Assembly (NCBI GenBank): GCA_006538405.1
Contig: BJKQ01000008.1
Location: forward strand, 1,798,001-1,862,000
DNA from: Hansfordia pulvinata
Taxonomy: Eukaryota; Ascomycota; Sordariomycetes; Xylariales
Length of the DNA: 64,000 nucleotides
Reading direction: 5' to 3'
The notes beneath the pieces are model-generated. The model was not told where the DNA came from, did no database searches, and saw only the letters and a list, made by a program, of their open reading frames with translations. Below are positions 1 through 14,652 of the stretch, one piece after another; within the stretch, counting starts at the first letter, position 1, and each line of letters opens with the position of its first letter. The position numbers and the translations under genes are program-made.

Positions 1-1440
1 GAGCGACAGGCCGGAGAAGGCGCGAAAAAAGCATGATACGCGTATGTGTGCAAGGGGGGAAAGGGGGATCAAGGAGCTGCAGTCACTCCTGTCTCTCTCT
101 CTCTCCTTGGGATGCACATGCCCATCCACATATGCAACATGGCACGCACGCACGCACATGACACTCGGACACGCAAACCCGTATGCATGCCAACGCAACG
201 CAACGACAGCGCAGCGGCAGTCCCCTCCTCCCTGGCAGCTTCATTACTACTACTGATGATGAGCGCACGACGAGTGACTGACTATCCTGAGGGGGAAGAG
301 GGGGCTGGACTGGGGCTTGCAAGAATGCACGTGCCTCTCGTGCATCTCGACAGAGGCTGGTCGGTCAAATGGCGCCGCCCCCCCCCCTATGGCCGGTGAA
401 AGGGAGAAGGGGAGGGGAGGGGAGACTGATCAAGGAGGCTGGGGAGTCTTGGGAGGCGTTTCGATCCAGGCCGCCGCATGTCGTGTGGACGGTGGTGACG
501 CAGTTCCAAGTTGGGAGGGGAGCGGTCACGATGTCGTCAGCGATTGCCTCTCTTTTCTGGGTCAGGTGCCTCTCGTCGACGTCGACGTCGTTGTCGTTGT
601 CGTTGTTATTCTCCAGCGCACGGGCAGATACGATTAGAACCAGCCCCCCCATCCCCGGCCCCGCGCGGCGGTGCCCGTGAATAGCAGAAAAGCATGGGCC
701 CCTTTCTTCCCTCTCAAGAGACGCACAGGCGGCTCGGCACCCAAAGCTTTCGCTGTGCTCTGCTCGGTGTGGGTGGCAAGCCAGTCAGTGCTGTGGAGAG
801 GGAGAGAGAAGGATCTCGGCCGAGAGGGCATCTTTCCTCTGGTCATCTCCGAAACCTGTGTGTACGAGTATGTGAGCTTTGCCTACTCGTTACGAGTACT
901 CTTAATACGGAGTAGCTCTCATCCGGGCCGCATTAGAGAGAGAGGTGAGATCACTCACCAATACTCGTTCCAAGTTATTAAACCGGACGTGCAATGTGTT
1001 GGGCATAGCTTCGGGCCGCCGGGGGCCGTACGAGTACTCACTCGTACACCTGACAGGGGATCGTGAGAGGGCCGGCGGGGTTTATTAGATCAAAAGTGAC
1101 CATCACCAGTCCGCAAGGGTTTTAGGGGGGCGGCGGCGGCGGCTGGAAGCAGCGTAGTACATTGTACGTACGAGCACTACTCGTAGTTATCAGTCCTTCC
1201 TGGGCGTGAGAGAGTGGGAGTGAGGGTGAGAGTCAGAGTCAGCGTTGGCCCGAGTTCCCGGGATATGATTGTTGTTAGCGCGTGTGTGGCCATCACGCCG
1301 CCCGTGCCGTGTCGTCCGCGGCAGCTTTCTGTCTTTCTTTCTCCGGGTTGCAGAACCGAACGACGACGCGTCGATTAGACATGCGTCCTCGGGCGTGATG
1401 GGATGCCAACATCTTGACTGTGAGCTACGCGCTGGGGAAA

Positions 1441-1456
1441 GGGGGGGGGGGGGGGG
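1441..1456. repeat. Poly-G tract, 16 bases
   Basis: An uninterrupted run of 16 G in the gene desert. Its length is likely to be unreliable in any read technology. Confidence 0.8.
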
Positions 1457-2662
1457 CACGCATGGACTTTCTTTCGCCGAGACATGATCGCGTCTAGACT
1501 TTTGGGAGAAAGAAACCCCCCCTCCCCCCTCCCCTTTTCCCCCCTGTACGATGACTCGTATGCCAGCCGAGGCTGGATCGGACAGACACGTCCGTCCAGG
1601 GGGGTTTGCTGCCCTGGTTTTCTTGGTGGTGGTGCGGGTGGTCCTCGTGTCGAGTCCTCTGATTAGTCAAGACTTGGTTGCTTTACCGCCGCCGCCAGCC
1701 TGCGCTCCCGGATCTTACTCCTCCCGTCTCTGCCACGCCACCCCTGCTTGCGATCAAGGAAGGAGTAATCACAAGTGGGGAGAAGGGGGGAGATCTCCCT
1801 CTCTGTTTCTCTCGCGAGATCCCCATGCCCGGGGTGCCTGCCTGCCTGCCTGGACCGCGGTCATAGCAAATAGCAAATAGGATTTGCTGCCGTGTTGTTT
1901 CCCTGTCGTCCAAGCGTGCAGGAGGCAGGCGGAGGGGACGTACTCGTACAGACAAAAGCGGCCTGGCCACCAACTCGAACCAGCCAGCCAGGGGTGATTA
2001 CCGATAGTTCTCAATACTCATACACTCTCGAAGAGATCCCGGTCTGGATCCCGGATCCCACCAGTCTGAGGGGGACTGCCAACTAACTACCACCTAGTTA
2101 CTGGTAGCCAGGACTGGAGTACACGTACAAGGACGAGTACGAGTATGCAGGCCCGGCAAAGACTCGGGAGGTACTCGTTGTGTTCCGACTGGCTGCTGGA
2201 GCAGAGAGGGGGCTGGGAAGGGACATGATGGGCTGCGGTGCGCGACCGACGCGTGCAGAGTCCTCGTACGAGTGCGCCAACCACCACACCCTTCTTCCTC
2301 GTCACCCCTCATCGATCGACCCCAGCAGAGTAGCGTGTGCGTGAGAGGTGAGAGAGGAAGAAGGGGGGGGGGGTGTCAAGAACCACTTCCGTTGCTTCGA
2401 GCGGAAGCAGGCCGTTTAGAGAACAATTATCCACGTGTACGAATAGGCCACACGAGAAAGTTCATGCCCTGCCCTGCCCTGCCCTGCCCTGCACGTCCTG
2501 CCCTACCTGTCTTCCCCAGTGACTGATATTCGTACGAATAGAGACAAGTACGTGGCGACGGCAGCCAGCCGCTCTCGGCGACGATGCCGAAAGACGGGAC
2601 CTGTAACTAGCGGTTTGCGCTTTAGCATCATTATTCTTAGTGGGTAGCAACGCGCGGGATGT

Positions 2663-2805
2663 GTATGTATGTATGTATGTATGTATGTATGTATGTATGT
2701 ATGTATGTATGTATGTATGTATGTATGTATGTATGTATGTATGTATGTATGTATGTATGTATGTATGTATGTATGTATGTATGTATGTATGTATGTATGT
2801 ATGTA

Positions 2806-2843
<38 letters not shown>
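2663..2843. repeat. Compound microsatellite (TATG)n then (GT)n
   Basis: About 37 perfect tetranucleotide units run directly into about 16 GT units. Open frames across it translate to Met-Tyr-Val-Cys or His-Thr repeats and are artefacts. Confidence 0.95.
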
Positions 2844-2848
<5 letters not shown>

Positions 2849-5309
2849 TCCTCGGTGGCGCTAAGGGACCCCGGTGCCTTTGGACTCTCTCGTCCCTTGC
2901 CTTAATGGTGAACTGCTTGTCCATCCATGGTGTGGGCAAAACCGGCGCCGGCCATCAGCCATCAGCCTTGCGAATCCGCAGCGCTGGGAGGGGCCGCCGA
3001 GAAGGGGGGTTGGTTCCAGCGCTAGTGGGAGACTGTAGGGACATACTCGTATGAAAAGTGGCCGGAGAGGGGAGGAGGAGACATCGCGAGGCTCGTCGTC
3101 GCTTTCGTCGTTGTCGTCAACTTTCTGACCCCCTTCTTCCCCAGAGAGGCCTTTCCCCTCTCCTCTCCATCGTGCTCGTCGTACCTCTCCCCTGGCAGCG
3201 GGGACGAGACGGGGACGAGACAGGATGGGATGGGATGGGAAATAACGTCACCATTATTCGCGAGGAATGCGGCGTCGTGCGGGCCGCGACACTCGCACGG
3301 GGGCACCTTTTCTCGAAATGCATCCGGCCCTGAGAATGCAATGTCTTGGAACCTATACGAGTAACTCCAGAAGCAGAAAGAGATTCCGGCCCCGTCCCCA
3401 TCCCCATCCCCATCCCCTTTCAGATGCAAAGTCGAACTTTAATTAACCCATCGTCACAGTGCCAACGATGGGTTACCATAGGTCTCGTAGTCTCCGTCTG
3501 CCGGGCCGGGGCTGGGCGTCATGGTCATGTACTCCGTATGAATCGGATACAGCCACTTGGCCCCAGCCAGTGGGAGAGGGGGGTTCTATGAGTACGAGTA
3601 TGAGGTGGAGGTGGAGGAGGCCAGCAGATCGGACCAGACTGGACTGAACTGGGCCAACCATGTCATGGTGATGCTGCTGATGATGATGATGACTCGACAA
3701 ACAAACCCTACCTGCGCGGGGGGGGAAGCAGTACCGCATTCTGGCTGGATCGGGGCTGCTTATTCCGGCCAGAAGGAGGCGGAGGACGAAGACGTACGAG
3801 TACTCGTGGCGGCAGTCTCCCCCCTTCTGTGCCGTGTGCAGATTTGGGTGGCTGATAATGGCCCGCCCACTCGTCTCCTCTCCTCTCCTCTCCCCCTTTC
3901 CAGTTTGGCTCCAGGCCGTCGGTCCCCCCACCGTTTCGATCCATCCTTCATGCCCGTTCGGTCAGTCGGGCTCCTCTGGGCCCAAGGCAGAAGCGTGTGA
4001 GCGTCGGCCGCATGGGGGGTTTTCCCGTGTGGGATGCTACACTCATGAATAGAAAGCGGAATCTCGGCCAGGCGCCCGCAAACAGCCAAGTGTGCCACAG
4101 CGCCGGGGAGAAACAAGACTTGCTTCTCTTCCGCCCCCCCGTCCCCCCTTCCCGGGCCTCAGACAAACCTAGAACAGGCGCGTCTGGATAGTCGGTCGAT
4201 CGCCGTTCTGCGGTTGCACCTGTATACGTACCCGTACGTACGCGTATCATCTGTCTGGGCTCAGCACTACCCGTGCGTGCTCGCACGGAGATAGGCGGCG
4301 GCGGCGGCGGCGGTGGCGGCGGTAGCAGCGGACGCGTCTGGCCCTCCTGTACGCGTAAAGTCATGTAAAACATGCGAGTCCAGCTCTGGAAGGGAAAAAA
4401 GGGGGGCGTGTGTACGGTGCGAGAATATTCGCACTTGCTTGGGCGTAGTCGCCTGCGACTCGCGTCAATGCGAATACGAAATAGACCTCTGCGATGGATG
4501 GATTTCAGGTAGCCGGACACGCATAATAGGCAGTACTCCGTACCGTAGTATACTCGTAATCAGCCTTCGCGATGCTAACTTCAGTGAGCCGGATCCGCTC
4601 GTCTCTCATCGATGGGGTCGCCCCGGAGTGCATAGTGCCGCGTTGCGTTCTCATCAACCCGAGAGTTGCGTGTGTGGTCCACGAGAATCTCACCCGTCCC
4701 CCCTAGAGACCTAGAGAGAGGCACAGAGGGTACGGGTATGTGGGTATGTTGCTTCTCGATCCCATCTACACAGTGCTTATGCAGCATCTGCATCCCTATT
4801 GCTGTCGGGAAAAGAAAAAAGAAAGAAGGGGAAAAAAGAGAAGAAGACGAACACAGCACCCCGTTCCTCTCTTTCGATCTACTCGTAGTAGTCGTTGCTT
4901 TTTTGGAAGACAGGAGGAAGAGAGAGATAGAGATGCCCCACCACCTTGCTGACGCCAAATCCGTGTTGGGAACCCCGAAATAACGCGTGAGAGCACTCCC
5001 ACGAGCCCCGTACGAGTAGACGTGCTTCGGGGGAGCCGCAGACGCACTGTGCTGTACTGACAACGCGGCACGGGGAAACACCTGATGGAACGTTGATGAG
5101 GCACACGCTTGAAGTTACCAAAGATCGTAACGAAGCCCGCCGCCGCTTCTTTCTCCCGCACGCGTACGAGTGAAAGAAGATGGGGCAAGGAACGCACGGA
5201 GCACCCAGCTGGGAGGGGGCCCATAGGTTATTGGTGATCGCCATTGCATCACTTGGCGTTAGTCTGTGATTGGTATCGACGGGACGAATGGGTCCCGAGG
5301 ATAGGCACA

Positions 5310-5326
5310 GGGGGGGGGGGGGGGGG
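5310..5326. repeat. Poly-G tract, about 17 bases
   Basis: An uninterrupted G run in the gene desert, with no neighbouring gene. Confidence 0.8.
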
Positions 5327-5885
5327 CGTGTGATGTTTGGTGTGTGGTGTGGCATGGTATGGGTGCGTAGTGGTTTCTGCGGTGCCCGTACAACAGTAGC
5401 AGGCCGTGCCCGTAGGTCTACTTGTAACCACTCAGGACTCATCAGATTGCCTTCTCCACGATGCCAGGCAATGCGTAATCAGAGTCGACTTGTTGGCGCC
5501 TTCAAGATTGCGCATATCAAATAATTCAATAGGAGTCTGCTCTCGCCTCATTTCTCGGTGTTGCGCACGACGACGACTGGCTGAGACGGCAAGACGGGCA
5601 TCCTCCGCAGCCCACAGGTTTGTGATTCGTAGCAAGTCGTACGAGCACGTCGTCGACCTTCGCCCCAGGCGCGGCATTGAGCTGGATGTTGGAATACTGG
5701 CGGTGGAGAATCGATCGAGTGATCTTGGCCAGTCCGTGTATGAGACGAGCACTCGTGGCGACAACAACAACGACTGCCAACCCAAGCCAACCGAGTTCGA
5801 GTCGACAGATGGCACATCGTATGAGAGCCACTCGCGCCGCACTCTCGACTTGAGGACTCGGGCACAGGCCGACACGCAGACACGG

Positions 5886-5912
5886 CACGACACGACACGA
5901 CACGACACGACG
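5886..5912. repeat. Pentanucleotide (CACGA)n repeat
   Basis: About five tandem copies of CACGA/GACAC in otherwise non-repetitive spacer. Confidence 0.75.
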
Positions 5913-7463
5913 TGACGCGACGGGGATGCACCCCCAACACAAGTGGCCACCGGTGAGATCGAATCTCGAGAAACTGCCGATAGGGCCCTGCAAGACTAGC
6001 CACGCATGTGCGTTCATGTTCATGGGGAGTTAAGGAGGGAAGGGCCCCACGCTGGCCGCAGGTCGTAGTACGTGTAGTAGTGTCGTTTCTTGGTTGCGGT
6101 TGTTCCCCCCACCCTTGTGTCGATTCTCGGGCTCTATCATGAGAGGCTACTCGCACGCCTGCTCTGCTCTGGTGACCCACGAACCTCTTCCCAGGGTTAG
6201 CCTCGGCCAGGCCTCGAGCAGTAGCGGTGCCGGGCCCGAGCTGAGAGTGAGAGGAGGTGGGGGGGGGAGGAGAGCAGGGGACTACTTTCCGCAGATCGCC
6301 TAGCACGCCGCCATGCATAGCTACTCGTACTGGCCCCCGCCCTCCCTATGGGTCTGGCGGCGAGAGAGAGAGACTGGCGAGTGACGAGACTGACTGATGA
6401 ATGATGAGGAAAGTGACAAGAGAGGCGGTAACTTGTCATGTACTCGCACCCCGTTGGCACCCGACTCGATGAGAATCTCCTGGGCGCCCAACTAACTCGT
6501 TACGATGCTAGCTCAGCTCGTCAGGAGGGCGAAGGGTCCGAGCTTGCGGGCACTTCTCGCCGAGGCGTAGCCCAATCAGCCGCGGCGGAGTACGGCTCCG
6601 CTCACCGCGCCGCCTCTCTCTCCCTCTCTCTCGGAGGAGCGGAGGCGGGCCTCCATCGCAGACACTGATGAGTGAGCGGCGACCGCTTAGTACGAGTCTC
6701 TGGTCTACCTGGAACCCCGAGAAAGATGTACAAGTCCAGTTGAAACATGTGACTGCGGGGGCGCAACCCAGCAGGATCCGCCTCTTCCACCTGTACGAGC
6801 ATTCCTGTCTCGTCCGTGAACTGCTGTAGAGTGCTCGGAAGTCTTGGCGGGCGGGATTTGCGGTTGGAATTTTTCGTGATGAGTCTGCTTGTACCTGGGC
6901 GGAGGCGGAGCGACGGGGCCGCCCTGATCGCCGCCGAGGAGGCTGCCTAAGGAAAGAAGAAAGTAAAAAAAGAGAGTCGTCTATCGGGCACGCCGAAGTT
7001 TCTGCATGCCGAATGTGTGATGACGACTTGTTGCTGGCCGTGGAAACAAACGTTCAATGTCTCTTTTTTCTGTTCTTGCTTTTTCCTTCTCCTTTTGTCT
7101 CCTCGTCCGTGTCCATAGCGGGATATCAAAGGCCGCGGACAAGAGTTGCCATGGCTTCCGCATACGGGAGGCGGGAGAATGGATACAGGTGCATGAAGCA
7201 AGGGGATCTCTGCCACACAGAGAGATATTACGGGAGGGGCACGCAGGCCCATCCGACTGCGCCCGTGCTTGTCGTTGGGTCTCGTCGCCCTGGCTGCGTG
7301 CGGCCCCGTTCCGAGTCGTGTTGGCGCGCCTCAGCCGCAGGATGATGCTCATCTTCGGGTCTCGTGGACCCTCGCTCGTACATCGATTGCCCAGACAGAC
7401 TCTGCATGCGGTCGGTGACTGCTGGGCCTTGTGCCCGCCCGACACGTTGCGTATGAGGACCCA

Positions 7464-7464
<1 letters not shown>

Positions 7465-7499
<35 letters not shown>
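7465..7499. repeat. (GTC)n trinucleotide repeat
   Basis: About 12 GTC units. Open frames over it read as poly-Ser on the plus strand and poly-Asp on the minus strand; neither sits in a recognisable gene. Confidence 0.85.
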
Positions 7500-9253
7500 C
7501 AGGTCCGAGGTCCTACGAGTATCTCGTCGCTGTAGCAGGTCTACGAGTATGAAGGCCGAGTGTCGGGAGCCGGAGCCACGATGCTTGAGTCTCGTCCGCG
7601 GTACCCGCGTAGCTGGCCAGGCGGGTCCGGCAAGCTGTCGTAAGAAGATCCAGGTGTAACTGACTCGACCTGAATCTGGCACCGGCAGCCGCAAATCCGC
7701 AAGCAGAATACCACCTCCCTCGCACGCCTGGGTCCATCTGCGAGTCTTCGGAAAGCGTCGGATGGCAGACGCGCATTTCTGGGCGATGACCATCAGCATA
7801 TCCGAGGGCTTGCTGACATGAGGGTACGAGTAGCCCATAATAACCCCCTTCAGCGCGCGGGGGTAAGCTGGTGAGACGATTCATTCACTGGCCACGACGT
7901 CAGAGAAGCCACAGGCCCAGCACCCAATAGCAGCCATACTGACATAAGATGGCCCGCCCGTCGAACCAAGCGCCGCAGCCTGTCAGCCAAGCCAAAGCCG
8001 TGCCCGGGAATGGGGAAGAGGGGGGGAGGTTGGCCATTGTGGCCAGCAAGTGGTGCGACAGGAGAAAACAAATCCCACGTGAGCCACAGATGACCACCCC
8101 TAGCCCGTCTGCTCTGCCTCTGATCGCACAAGTATAGACAAGGCTTAGTAAGAGCTACCAGTGCCTGCCACCCTGCCTCGCCTGGCGGCTCCCGGAACCC
8201 GGGTTGAGTCTGGGGAGGCGCGCGATTTTAGCCCGAGAGGGACGGGCGCTATGGCGCCGACGGGTCGATCTGGTCTTGCGCCAGCCCAGCAGGTACGCGT
8301 AGCCTCGTGGGTTCCCGCTGTTAGTCGATGAACTAGGGCGGCAGCGAGGTTGGGCGTTCGTTGAGAATGTGCAGGTCGATGCGATACGAGTACTTTGGGA
8401 GGCATGCTCGGACCAGCGCGGAGGTGCCGACGCTCGATTCGGCTCTCCGCGATAATACGTCGAGCCCAACATGTAAGGTGAACATATTCCGCGGCTCTTC
8501 CGTCGTGGGTCTCATTCGATTGGAGTATTGCCGGGTTTCTCAATCAAGCCGAGGATTGAGGCTTGCTTGCTGCCGCTGAGTATGGGCTGGAGTTGATTTT
8601 GCAGCATCGCGACAGCACTAAACACCATTGACCAAGCTGGCGGTCCCCTGGGGTTAGAAGGGGAAAAAAACAAGCGGACGAATGCATGGAGACATGTCGT
8701 TGAAATACGCTCTGCTCTTCTGGTCCCTCGCTGACCTAGTCCTGGTCCGCCCGAGGAAAAAATAAAAAGACACCAAGCACGCGAACAAATCGAGCCGGAC
8801 CAGGGACAAGGAGCATCAGGCCGTCTTAGAGTGGCCGCGCTTGTTTTTAGCCCAACCAGCCCATCGGGTCTCCAGAGATCTGTCCATGCTGTCGCCCTAA
8901 GGACCGCCGACGATGACAGATCCCTCCTAGCGGCAAATCTTTCTGGGGAAGCATGCTGGGATATTTCTGGGAAGCCGCTTCTTAGGTGGCATCGGCGCCA
9001 AAGACCCAAAACTACCCGGCCCAGGTTAGCACGGTTGGCGGCTCTGAACAATACTCGTACGGCCGGCACAGATCGCCTTCTGCGCTCTGCAGCCAGAACC
9101 GCAAAGTGTAACAACAACAGCCGGGGCTGACGACTCTGGCAACGGAGACTCACCTGGAGGACCCGGTACATGCGTGTACACGCACAGGTACCCTTTTTGT
9201 CTCCTCATATATTCGAGTATCGCACACCCATATGAGAGAGAGATATAGTGCGC

Positions 9254-9254
<1 letters not shown>

Positions 9255-9301
<47 letters not shown>
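9255..9301. repeat. (GT)n dinucleotide repeat
   Basis: About 23 GT units. Minus-strand frames read as His-Thr repeats and are artefacts. Confidence 0.9.
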
Positions 9302-9307
<6 letters not shown>

Positions 9308-12300
9308 CGGGGGACGAGTGGGCTGCCAGGGCTGTTTGCATGGGCAAGGGTCGCTCAATGAATCGGGAACAACATTCCGCCCCATGCGTGTGGCTGAATA
9401 CCGAACCTCTTGCCTGGTCCAGCCGAGCACAACCTTGTCCGGCCTCGGGCACGCGTCAGCCGTGGAAGAAGATCGGGTATCCATATCCCCATGGTACTGG
9501 TATCCGTAGACGTGATCGAGATAGACGAGCGGAGCAGCAGGGCGCTCCCAGCGAGGGCGGGATCGTCTTCGACTTGACTTGTTGTTCACTTTGCATCTCT
9601 CGCACTTGCTGCCGAGGGGTCGCCTGTCTGGCTCTCTGGCTGTCTGGCTGGCTGACCGTCTGCGTCAGGCTTCACATGGCGTTGGGGCGACGTAAAGGGC
9701 AGTGACACCATCATCCCACGCTGCCCAGCCACTCACGAGCCCTCACGAGCTTCTACTTTGGGAGGCTTGTGCCACCAGATGACGATCCCCTTCTCCTTGT
9801 TATGCGGCAACGCCAGGGTCGAGGGCCGCTGTCGCACATGCATCGTGGGCGCTGCTGCAGGTCTTCGATCGTTCATCAACGGTTTCCAAGACATGCCTCC
9901 GATCCAATTCAAACCGCGGGCCGTACCAGGAGTGCCAGATCACGGCGAGCCTGCTCCGCGCGGGCAGAGACTGTTTCTCTCCACGCCCAGGCATGATGGG
10001 AGCATGACCGCCCCTGTGTAGAGGCGAGAGCGGTAGAGAGACAGGGAGGATGTGGATACCTGCTCTGGACACAGCCCGCATCTCGAGGGGATTTTGTGGA
10101 CGAAGCCCAGGTCACCTTGCAAGAAAGTAGGAGTCGGGCTCCACTCACGCTTCCCGCCCCGGCTCCTCTATCGCCAATGCTGACGAGGTGACGAGAAGCC
10201 ACGGGATTGACATGATCCTGGGAGCAAAGACGACCCCCGGAAGCATAGGTACGAGTAATAAGGTAGGTACTCGCTTTCGAACAGTGGACGGCTCTTGACC
10301 GCAAAGCGACGATGTCTCCCCTACCCCTGCCCAATGGCTATGTCTCCCGGCGATTCCGGCACGACATGCTCGTATCTCCCAGTGATATGTACGACTGAGG
10401 ACAGGGCCCGCCTCTCGGAGTTGACAGGGCCAGCCACCCAGCGTGCCAACAGCAGCGGTGGTTTGAGTGTGAGGCATGACGACCGGACTCGCTTCGTGTT
10501 TTTTTTGTTTCCCTGACCTCATTCTCCAGACGAACGAGTACGTGCTGGGAGAGAAGACAGGGCAAGGCGAGACGGACTGGCGGGGCATGGTCCATTGGCC
10601 AGCGCTGACGTTGGAGCGAAAAGACATTGCTGCCGCTGACGATGAACGGTGAATGAGTGATGCGTTTTTCCTTTTCCTTTGCTCCTGCTTGCAGGTGACC
10701 CTTTTGCTGCGTGCAGGATGCAGCAGCGAGCGAGGTGGCGACTGCGGAATGAGTTCACAGGACCCATTTACTCGTAGTGTGTCCCCTCTGCCTGGAACGA
10801 GTGATGCCGTCTCTGCGAGTGAAGGCCCCTGCGGAGGGCCCACCTCGATCTGGGTTCATTTCAGCTCCAGCAGAATCCGGATCCCTGACTGGACGGGCGG
10901 ACCATTGACCAGCCGAACCTATCTCGTACTCCACTCGCTCAAGCGAGACCCAGTAGCTTGGTGATGCACCCACCCATGCTTCTGCTTGCCTGCCTTACTC
11001 CGTGCTTGCTCTGGCCCTCCCGTGCAGCTTGCGGAGGCCGAGGCATCGCGCCCGTCTGCTCGACCACGAGTCTCTCGCGCAACAACCAGGCTGGCCAGGC
11101 CGGGCTTTCTGGCTTGTTGTGTCTTAGAGCCTTGTGGACATCCGGGGAGAGGGGAAGGCAGGTGAGGGTACGGATATACTCGTATGGCAGGTCTTGTCGC
11201 GGTGCTGTTGACAAGCCTCGAGCAAGCGAAGCCGGGCGATTGGGCTGTCATGCGCGGTCGGGTTCGTCCATCATCAATGACCTTGGCGCGCCTTGGATGC
11301 TGGGTTGGCTTATCGAATCCCTCGACCGCGGTCAGGGGCTGGACACGAGTCAAGGCGCAGATCGGCCCCGTGCAGGATTGTCTTGCCGCGACGCACGCGG
11401 ACCCGGCAGTGTAGAGATCTGCCTCATGGCAGGCAGGCGGGCAGGCGGGTGTCAGGCCTTTAGGGCGCATCCAGGCCTGTACAAGCAGCAACCCAAGTAG
11501 GCGTACCTACGCCGCAGCACGTACTTGCTTGTTAGACACGGCGGCGCCCAATCGACGGGCTTTCCCCCTTTGATAGTAGCTGAGCCGGACGCAAGCTTGA
11601 AGTCCGGAGGGCGGCGAGAGGGCCTGAGCTTGGTGCATGGCCCCATACAAGACGGATATGGGGTACGAGACGAGCGGTCGGGTCGTGACTCCGAGCATGT
11701 CCTGTCCTGCGCTAGTCGCGCATCGCCATGGGGCGGCGATGGGTTCAGGGTGCCATATCCGGGCTTGACGAGGGCGATGCTCGTACGCTCCTCGAGGAAG
11801 TGGTGGCGGGCGGCAAGGCAAGGCAACCTTCGAACGGGCGACGAAGCGAGCAGGCTGGGATCCCGGGGCCCTGGGTTGCGTTCTTCGCGGCTAGACGGTG
11901 CGATCGGGCGGGTGTGGGTGCAGGCGTGGGCGTGGGCGTGCGGGCGAGTGCCGGTGGGCGTGGGCAGTCAGTCAAGTCATCAGTCGGGCCTGTCGGGGAG
12001 ATGGTGATGCGTTCGTCCGAGGCGGCGACCAGGCTGGGCCGAGGAAAAGCGAATACGGCCCAGACTGAGTCGCCTTGCGGGCCACGCCAGTGCCTCGACT
12101 CAGTGGGCGGATCCGGGCCCCAGAGACGCTGGTGGTGCCTGCCTGACCGTATGTGTGAGGAACTAGTACCTACCTAGTAGGTAGGCCTTGGCCGTTTAGG
12201 GACCTACAGACACGGTCGTCAGTCTTCGCATTGTCCTGGATGTACCTGCCGCATGAGGTGCGTGGGCTTCGACTGTCAGCGAGTCGGGCACCCGTGTTTG

Positions 12301-14636
12301 CCCCCCTCTTGCCAGGCAGTGAGCTGATGCGTTGTACAAGTACCTGCCAGTACCACCTGAGTTACACGCGGTCTGGCGTTAAAAAAGGACATGGCCCAGG
12401 TACATGTACTTCATCTGGTGGACACCTAGACCTGCCAGTCGGAACCTCATGGGCGGATGACCTGGCAGCCGTGAGTGGTGACGGCCGCCTGACCCCGTGA
12501 CTCCTCACAGGCAGCAGAAACAACAACCACCACCTCTGCCGCCGCCGCAGCGACAAGAAGCGGGGCGTCTCGAGGCGCGAAGGGCCATGCCCCGTGATGT
12601 ACTCGTACATGAGCTCATCTCGCTCGCATCGATGACGGACTCGAGTCTTGTCCGAGGTCGACCTCCAGTCGTGACGGGTTCGGATTACAACCTCATCGCC
12701 CCGGCAGGCCCCCGGGTACTTCTCGCACTTTGCCGCTCTGGCTCCACGGTGGATCCTTCGATATCTCTCCCATTTCCCTTCTCGAGGGCGAAGACGAAGG
12801 CGAGGGCTCGGGCAAGAGAGCTGCCGGCCGGGAGGGATTCTCTGCGGACATTGCGAATACCAGCAAGGGTTGCCCAGCAAGACAGGGTATCATGTGTGTG
12901 CTGCCGGGATGAGCCACCCTTCAGCAATAGCAAAAAGAGAGCAGACATACCCGTCTTGGGGCACACGGAGCGCTCCCGCGCTCGGCCTGGCGGCAAGCCG
13001 ACCTCGTCGGCTTCTTCCAATTTTTTTCTTTCTCTCTTTGCTACCCACCCACCTGCGCAGGCGGCGCAGCGCAACCCACACCCCCTTCATCCCAGGCGGC
13101 GAATTGGCCAATGAGGGGCGCCGGGATGCCTCCGAGCAAGCGCCTTGCGCCGAATTGCCACGTCCTTGGGATCGCATTCGTGCCGTCGTCATGGCATATC
13201 CATGTGCCATCAGGGTCAGGCAGGGTTGGGGTCCCCATTCGGCATCATCGCGTCGATCACCAGTCTGGCTGCACCACCGCACACACCCAAGACACCCCAT
13301 AATAAGTTGCTGCAGGGGCTGTCGAGAGAGAACCCCAACGCGCCCGAGTGAGAGGGGCACGGGCGAGACAGGCAGGCAAACTCCGATGAGTACGAGTACA
13401 CACACGCACACCCAACCAAGAGTCACTGCTTCGATGCATGCACGCACGCACGCAGACACCCAGTCGAGTCGCCGCACACACCTCCACCTCTCAGAGACAT
13501 AATATCTGGTCGAATGTCCTGGGCCGCGGCCGATATTGCTGCTTTCAGACTGGGCACGAACATTCTGGATTTCTGCCCTGGTTTCGTGACCTCAGATCGG
13601 TCGCCCAGTCTCAGACGTCCGCCCCCCCACCGCGGCATGGTCACCAATTAAGGCAGACATGTCAGCGTTCCTTGCGCGGTGCAGATCGGCGCATGCACCA
13701 ATTCATCACCACTAGAAGAACGGCTATACTCGTACACGATGCTCCAATGCCGGCACCAGACATCCACATTACCGACCGTGGGCAGTCAAGTCGCCTCCCC
13801 AGGGTGCTCCGTCCTCGCCGAGTCCGGAGTCGCGGGGAGGAGCGAGACACGAGCGCAGGTATCGCCACAACCCCGGATTGCGCATGCCGGAACGCCTAGC
13901 AGAGGGGCTCTACGAGTACTCGTGATGAGATCTCGCCCGAGAGGTGGCCCTGGCATGCACGGCAGCGCTGTACATGTCTTCGTCGTCGATCTGAAGGCAG
14001 ACGAGATCGCAATCCTAGACAGGGACTGCATGCAGACGAACGCCGGCTGACATAACCAAAACCTTTCCTTTTGTCAGCCACGCCTCCAGCCTCATCACGC
14101 CCTGGCTGACATTGATGAGATTATGACTGTGGTCTTTTTCTTATTTAAAAAAATTGGAGACAAGCATGGATTCAGCTCCTGTGCTCGAATCGGACGTGTG
14201 ACATGGCTGAACGGATACTCGTATATGTCCACATTGCGTTGTGCGCCCGCCCCCTCCTCCCACGGGCCATTCGGCCGGGCACAGATGATGCTTCCGCTCC
14301 TCTCTCATCGAGGGAGGAGCGGACCAGGACAAGATATCGACCCCTCCCTCGCTGTTTGATGCATGCTCAGACGCGCCGGCGTGGCGGAGACGCTCCCAAC
14401 ATTGTGTCCTGAAGAGCAGCACGTCTACTCGTACACCTGGAACGCGATGAATCCGGTCCCCTTTGACGAGTCACCCAGCATGGCTTGGCTGCTGACAGAC
14501 TATTGCAGCTTGTAGCAGATAATTGAAACTGTGTTGTGATGGGAGAGAATCTCTTCTTGGCACGGGCACATGAGTAGGAGGGGCATGAGCAAGCCTATCG
14601 CGCAGCTGTGCGGAGAAGGATACGAGCAGAGAGACA

Positions 14637-14652
14637 GACAGACAGACAGACA
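14637..14652. repeat. (CAGA)n tetranucleotide repeat
   Basis: Short run of about four CAGA units in spacer. Confidence 0.7.

Noticed and set aside
2637..3054. Open frames translating to Met-Tyr-Val-Cys or His-Thr repeats
   Set aside because: Direct translation of the tetranucleotide and GT microsatellite.
5886..5912. Repeat block considered as a CRISPR array
   Set aside because: Units are five bases with no spacers, and the genome is eukaryotic; it is a simple repeat.
6981..7838. 285-codon minus-strand and 200-codon plus-strand open frames
   Set aside because: They overlap each other, span the (GTC)n repeat as poly-Asp or poly-Ser, and show no recognisable protein features.
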